64,000 nucleotides of DNA from Corticium candelabrum. Its lineage: Eukaryota; Porifera; Homoscleromorpha; Homosclerophorida; Plakinidae. Numbering within the stretch: position 1 is the first letter of the stretch; every line of letters starts with the position of its first letter. The position numbers and the translations under genes are program-made. The notes below the pieces were generated by a model, which was not told where the DNA came from, did no database searches, and saw only the letters and a list, made by a program, of their open reading frames with translations. The DNA lies in contig NC_085097.1 in the NCBI RefSeq assembly GCF_963422355.1, positions 2,022,001-2,086,000 on the forward strand, in the 5' to 3' direction. Positions 59,890 to 64,000 of this stretch are shown here, one piece after another.

Positions 59890-61478
59890 GCATGCCGCAT
59901 AAACATTAATAAACTAGTGTGTTACGTTAATGTTATCGGTTTCTATGTCTGTCATCTTTGTACATCAGCAGGTCATGTAACAGCTTTCAGAAGTTTTGCT
60001 AGTCTGACCTTAGTATTGATTTCTCAATCACAAAAAGTAATTGCTACTATAGTATTTTGCATTCAATTATCCAACTCAGGCATTCAACTATCTGTTGTTC
60101 TGTCATAAAAGTACCAAATTTATTATATAAATAATTATTTCAGTCTGATACGTACAGTCAAAACTGCGCACATTTCTTTCATGATGTCTTTCTATGATGC
60201 TCACTCACATTTCAGCTGAACAATAAATGATTGATTCAACCAAGGTGGAAAGGCAAAGTTGCAAAATTCAAGCTCTTTGCTTTAGCTAAACAACCGTAAC
60301 GACGCATGATGGACTGTTGCATGGTATCACGCAGGACGCGCAGCTTACAAAGTATGCGGATTACACCACGAATGATGGAGCAAGGCGTTGGAAAGCTTCC
60401 TAGATATGTAGATTCGGTTTGCTCCCAACAGTTTAGTTAAACCTCTGCAGAGACGTGTGACACCAAGGTTAGTGCAAAGGAAATTATTGTACAACACATG
60501 CTAAAAATTCATGCTAAAGTCAAGATAAATTACAAATTATTGCGTCTAGACAGCTGATGAATAATGATATTTGCAACTGCCCAACCAGAGACTATGTAAG
60601 TTATTTAGTTTTTCATGTTATTGCACAGCCATAAGCAACGGATAATTAAACGCCTGAATCAGATAATTAAATGCCAAATTTGAATAATTGATTGCCTGAA
60701 TTGGATAATTGAATGCTGGATTCGGATAATTAAATGCAAAATACTATATTAGTATTGATTTCTCAAGCACAGCTGGAAAAGTCGAGAGGAAACATGCTCC
60801 CAGTGCTCCGCAGTTCCTACGCCTATGCAGTTACAAGTTTACAGTTAGTAGTCTACAGGTATATTTGTCCTACTACTTCTAACTTGTTTTAACGTTTCTT
60901 TTTTCTATTTGTTATGCTAACCTCTTCCATTGGTATCTACTGTCTGGTTTGCACCAGTGCTAGAGTGTACACCAGTGCTAGAGTGTACTGTATGTGAAAT
61001 AGATATAATAATAATAATTAACTATTACCAGTAAGTGATTACACACCATCAACAAAAACAACAAGAAGAAGCAAGAGTGTGTGCATGTACTCACTTTCAC
61101 TGAGTCTTTACTCAATCTCTTTGAGATCGTGCCATATCCACCTTCCGCTACAGAAATAACACAAACTTAAATAATCAATTTCTCTAACAAACTTAAAAGT
61201 TAAATAAACGAAATATGTTCTATCACGTGATCCAACATATGGTCACGTTACTTGACCCTACACCGTTACGTAAACCTCTGTACAACTTTAGTGTATAGCC
61301 TACACAAGCGGAAAACTGTAAAACAGACTAAAACGTCACATCTCATACTAGAAATCCCGTCTGCTATCCATAAGCTCAGTAATTTGGAAGAATAACTAGC
61401 TATAGCACCTGTATCCTTTCTCTTTTCGTGATAAGAATAGAAAGACGAAGCGGTCGAATTTTTGCCGTGACGTGTCAT
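53344..61478 (-). CDS. NOSIP: Nitric oxide synthase-interacting protein homologue (split U-box E3 ligase), complete, 13 exons
   Basis: Exons, 5' to 3': 61478-61409, 61147-61095, 58917-58865, 58805-58741, 58006-57960, 57900-57837, 56364-56314, 56251-56130, 56075-56028, 55964-55899, 54674-54604, 53835-53727 and 53412-53344. All introns are GT-AG and phases agree. The total is 888 nt, 295 codons plus stop (human NOSIP has 301). Exon 1 gives [20 protein letters not shown]. The N-terminal U-box half is [16 protein letters not shown] plus [20 protein letters not shown] (exons 3-4). A coiled basic stretch follows in exons 5-6. [17 protein letters not shown] is in exon 8, CPMSGKQLR in exon 9, and the C-terminal RING-like half [17 protein letters not shown] through CPITGQKL in exons 11-12. 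The family modulates nitric oxide synthase localisation and has ubiquitin-ligase activity. The last five exons are duplicated at 9084-11759. Confidence 0.96.
54489..54571 (+). repeat. (CA)n microsatellite
   Basis: About 41 units, in NOSIP intron 11. Counterpart of 10552-10623. Confidence 0.98.
57105..57239 (+). repeat. (CA)n microsatellite
   Basis: Two long CA runs split by GCATGCACGTG, in NOSIP intron 6. Confidence 0.97.
57498..57676. mobile_element. Palindromic MITE with TAA target duplication (PIF/Harbinger-like)
   Basis: Ends are AGCCTTGTTCACAATACACC and, inverted, AGCCTGGTTCACAATACACC, with TAA at 57495-57497 and 57677-57679. The interior arms CGCGTCG...AAAGGAGGCC are inverted around AATAGGAAAAAATCCTATC. 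It lies in NOSIP intron 6. TAA is a TWA-type target as used by PIF/Harbinger. Confidence 0.78.
58475..58588 (-). tRNA. tRNA-Phe(GAA) with a 41-nt insertion in the T arm
   Basis: On the minus strand the acceptor 5' half GCCGGAA (from 58588), D arm GCTCAGCTGGGAGAGC, anticodon arm CTAGA-CTGAAGA-TCTAG (anticodon GAA), variable AGGTC and T-stem 5' half CCTGG with TTCGAAT are canonical for eukaryotic tRNA-Phe. The expected 3' part, CCGGG then TTCCGGC and A, occurs only 41 nt further on (58475-58486). The insertion (about 58491-58531) is flanked by CCGGGATT / CGGGGATT direct repeats and contains a 7-bp hairpin (ACGATCC-GCAT-GGGTCGT, 58522-58505). Removing it gives a perfect 73-nt tRNA. The A box and B box (GGTTCGAATCC) are intact. 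No intron sits at the usual 37/38 site. It lies in NOSIP intron 4, same strand. It is either a pseudogene or an unusual tRNA. Confidence 0.85.
59829..59884 (+). repeat. (TA)n microsatellite
   Basis: About 28 TA units in NOSIP intron 2. Confidence 0.97.
60639..60742 (+). repeat. Imperfect tandem repeat GGATAATTAAATGCCTGAATT, about five units
   Basis: 20-24 bp units with substitutions, in NOSIP intron 2. Confidence 0.75.
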
Positions 61479-61612
61479 GACGTACTGCTAATAAATTGAT
61501 ATGTACCAAGAACAGTTGATATCAATTCTTTGTTGTAGTGCAAACGGCAAAATTCGCTTCTCCTTGTAGAACGTCTAGATTAAGTTAATAATCAGATATT
61601 CAAACTGTCGGC
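61479..61612. promoter_or_regulatory. Putative bidirectional promoter between NOSIP and a divergent gene
   Basis: 134 bp separate the two start codons. The interval contains AATTGATAT...ATATCAATT inverted copies and the palindrome TTGATATCAA, and no clear TATA box at the right distance for either gene. Function is inferred from the head-to-head arrangement. Confidence 0.5.
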
Positions 61613-61783
61613 ATGGCCATGGATGTCTTAGACGACGAGGATGATATTGACGCAGAAATCAGACGTCAACTGGACGCCTTACACGAGAGCGACATGTCAG
61701 AGGAAGAGGATGATAGAAATGAATGGAGACTAGAGAGTGTCGTTAGTGGTGAAGATGACGGAAAAAGTGAATACGAGCAACAG
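61613..61783 (+). CDS. First exon of a divergent gene, acidic N-terminus, unknown identity
   Basis: An ATG at 61613 (a second at 61619) opens 57 codons ending at CAACAG before GTATAG (61784). The encoded start, MAMDVLDDEDDIDAEIRRQL, followed by DALHESDMSEEEDDRNEWR, is acidic and helical. It recalls the N-termini of large coiled-coil or LRR-IQ proteins such as LRRIQ1, but this is weak. No second exon in matching phase was recognised within the next 2 kb. Short distance to NOSIP and strong codon-like composition support a real gene. Confidence 0.6.
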
Positions 61784-62169
61784 GTATAGTAACTACACCT
61801 AACTGACTGGATTATTGATCAAACACAAGAATTAATAGTTAATATTAATATTGTTATTAATATTAATATTGTTATTAATACTTTTTATACTTTTATTATA
61901 GTCTTTGTTATTAACGTTAACTTAATAGTATTGTTATTGATATTAAAATATATGTTTTAAAATTTTTGTTTGGTATTTATTGATTATTTATATTTATTTT
62001 AAATATCTGGTCTGGTACTGTAGTAAATAAATTTTTATGCCAGTGAGTTTTTCCATACATACCGTGATCATGTTATAATTTCAGCTATAGATATGAGCTA
62101 TCAGAAAAGGACTAAAAGTCACATGAAAAGCAAATAGTGTACACTCAAGAGTTTATTAATAATGTTTGG

Positions 62170-62172
<3 letters not shown>

Positions 62173-62225
<53 letters not shown>
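62173..62225 (+). repeat. (GT)n microsatellite
   Basis: About 26 GT units. Confidence 0.97.
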
Positions 62226-62227
<2 letters not shown>

Positions 62228-63403
62228 ACAGACATGTGCATGTTTGTGACTGCTTAGCTAGGTTTGCTCAAAAAATGTGTTATGCTTTTTTATTGTGGCC
62301 AAAATTGTCTAATCACAGAATTGTATTTGTACATAGCAACCTCAGACAACAAACAGACAGCCAATCACAAAATGTCGATTTTAAAGAAGCACTTCACCGA
62401 TTGATGCACACGCATTAACTCTTCACTCCACCCTTGGTCGCTAATCGTTTCTGGTCTTTTTAAGTTGGGAAGTTTGGTGCTGTCTCAGAGCAAATCTGAG
62501 CATTATGATAACGCAAAAACAACATGGTACGAGACGTTTTTTCAAATAACGTCCAATAATTTAAGTTTTGTTTTACCGCTTCGTGTAGACTTTGATATTT
62601 GCTTAGGCGAAAGTAAAACTTTCTTTTGCATCACTGACTCACCTTCAATCGACAGCGAAAAGCACTTATGCGAGCGATGGTTTGGCTATAGAATGAAGGC
62701 ATTTTGTGTCACGTGATTATGTGGGTGACGCATGTTTCCTTGTGTTTTTTGCATTCCGCAAGCCCTTTTGTACTGTAGTATGGCCTCCATTCATAGAAAG
62801 AAACGCGGAGGAAAATGCGAAAGACCGAGCAATTGCAAGTCACTCAAGACGATCATGTGGAGTCTACAACGTACGAACGACTGAGTTGCTTATGAACTGT
62901 AACTTGTTCTCTTTCACTTTCAGAGTTGCTTGAAGTGTCTAGAGCCATCTCTTGTGTGCTCTCGTAGTTGGCCTCGGAAAGCAAGACTAAATCAATGCAC
63001 CGCACAACACAGCAAGCGTTCGGTCCGCAGCCCAAGGCCTTAGTGTACGTTAACGTCTACTGCGCGTGCATCGATTGGTGAAGTGTTCCTTTAAGAATAG
63101 AGTTTACTAGAACAGTCAAATTCATGTTTGCAATTACTGGGTCCTGTTGCAAAAATGAACAACAGAAAATTACCTGGTTGCAATGGCTAGTGTGATATCA
63201 ATTGTTTATCTGAAGTACAACAATTATATGGGAACCTAACATTGCATAACCAGGAGCAACTGTACAGTATGTCTCATATGTGTAAACACTCTTGTTAGGG
63301 GCCTGTCGTAATTGTCAGCAGTTTTTACGAAACGAAAAACTTTTGCATGCGGGCGGGTGGGTTGAAAGCCATTTAGTTTTGGAAAATGTTAATGCTATAG
63401 ACT
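62226..63403. other. Anonymous DNA with short ORFs
   Basis: ORFs at 62465-62716 (83 codons) and 62781-62885 (MASIHRKKRGGKCERPSNCK onward) show no family signature. They could be exons of the gene starting at 61613 or of the ORF at 63404, but no splice-phase argument supports this. Confidence 0.35.
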
Positions 63404-63790
63404 GTGCACAGTGCAGTAGATGTGCAAACTTTGCTGGCATCCAAGGTCAAAACCGGATATGGCGGCCATACAGACAATGCCTTTTGTCGGCGGCGCGGTA
63501 AGGGTCCATTCTTCTCGAAATCCGAGAACATTAGTAATAGTCTCTACTACTCTGTCATTGAGACACTGTGGAAGTTATCTCCGTTGGACGACAGGAAGGC
63601 ATTCTTCAAGAAAGCAAAGACCCTTTGGGTTACAAATACTCGACCAAGAGACAGTGTGGAGCAACTGTTTTCTCAAGCAGATGAACTAGGAAATGACAGC
63701 CAAGAGCAATTGTTACCCTCATTTTTAGTTGCTGGGAATCAGAAACACATCTTTTTAGTGAAGAGAGGAAGACCATGCAAAAAAGATTAG
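63404..63790 (+). CDS. ORF of unknown family with C-terminal AT-hook-like KRGRP
   Basis: A 128-codon frame with protein-like composition from about residue 15, including SLYYSVIETLWKLSPLDDRK and the final stretch VKRGRPCKKD. The basic GRP motif resembles an AT hook, so DNA binding is possible. The start is uncertain because the first residues may be intronic. It may be the last exon of a gene whose earlier exons lie upstream, or part of an unrecognised transposon. Confidence 0.45.
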   Translation: MHSAVDVQTLLASKVKTGYGGHTDNAFCRRRGKGPFFSKSENISNSLYYSVIETLWKLSPLDDRKAFFKKAKTLWVTNTRPRDSVEQLFSQADELGNDSQEQLLPSFLVAGNQKHIFLVKRGRPCKKD

Positions 63791-64000
63791 CTTGAGTATT
63801 AAAGCAATGACTACTTGATGTACTGAAGCTACTTTTAATACCCGCTGACTGTCCAGTAATCTGTTATTCTGTTCTAGCAATCTTGAGGTTAGCCTTCTTG
63901 AGAGAATGTAGTGTTCTTCGTTATCTGTGGACGTATATGCCTGGCCATCTAGATCATGCATGGTATCAAAATTAATGTAACTTTTGGGGGTATGAAAAAC
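63791..64000. other. Non-coding end of window
   Basis: Contains AGTATTAAAGC just after the ORF, a weak polyadenylation-like signal. Nothing else recognised. Confidence 0.3.

Overview
Repeat-rich animal nuclear DNA, about 42% GC by eye, with small exons, GT-AG introns, long CA/TG and TA microsatellites and many decayed transposons. The transposon mix (Ginger1 with a Ulp1 protease, CACTA/EnSpm, hAT, pogo, DIRS-like and Ty3/Gypsy elements) and a host gene with 13 small exons suggest a marine invertebrate, possibly a demosponge. The organism is inference only.

Layout. 1-1199: broken pogo-like transposase. 1600-8080: two decayed DIRS-like tyrosine-recombinase retrotransposons with repeated leader segments and a dispersed foldback repeat. 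9084-18436: left arm of a large imperfect inverted duplication. It holds a 5'-truncated, frameshifted copy of NOSIP (+) and an NNMT/PNMT-type methyltransferase gene (-, unit A). 18437-38614: the spacer between the arms. It holds a rearranged Ginger-type element, a second methyltransferase unit (B, +), a CACTA transposase fragment, an apparently complete 6.4 kb Ginger1 DNA transposon with long terminal inverted repeats and a 4-bp CCGC target duplication, and a 1.46 kb foldback element. 38615-56075: the right arm. It holds methyltransferase unit C (+), interrupted by a TA-flanked element, by a Gypsy element with 107-109 bp LTRs that itself contains a MITE-like repeat and a hAT transposase, and by an 897-bp hAT-type element with a perfect 8-bp target duplication. 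It ends in the 3' part of the intact NOSIP gene. 53344-61478: complete NOSIP gene on the minus strand, 13 exons, 295 codons, with a tRNA-Phe(GAA) gene in intron 4 that carries a 41-nt insertion in its T arm. 61613 onward: first exon of a divergent gene of unknown function, then mostly anonymous sequence and one ORF of unknown family ending at 63790.

How it fits together. The intact host content is NOSIP (a split U-box ubiquitin ligase), its divergent neighbour, and three copies of a unit pairing an NNMT-like methyltransferase with a divergent small gene. Units A and B carry a solo LTR exactly where unit C still carries the Gypsy element, and unit A preserves empty sites for two other insertions in C. 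The duplications can therefore be ordered from the sequence. Everything else is transposon debris and simple repeats.
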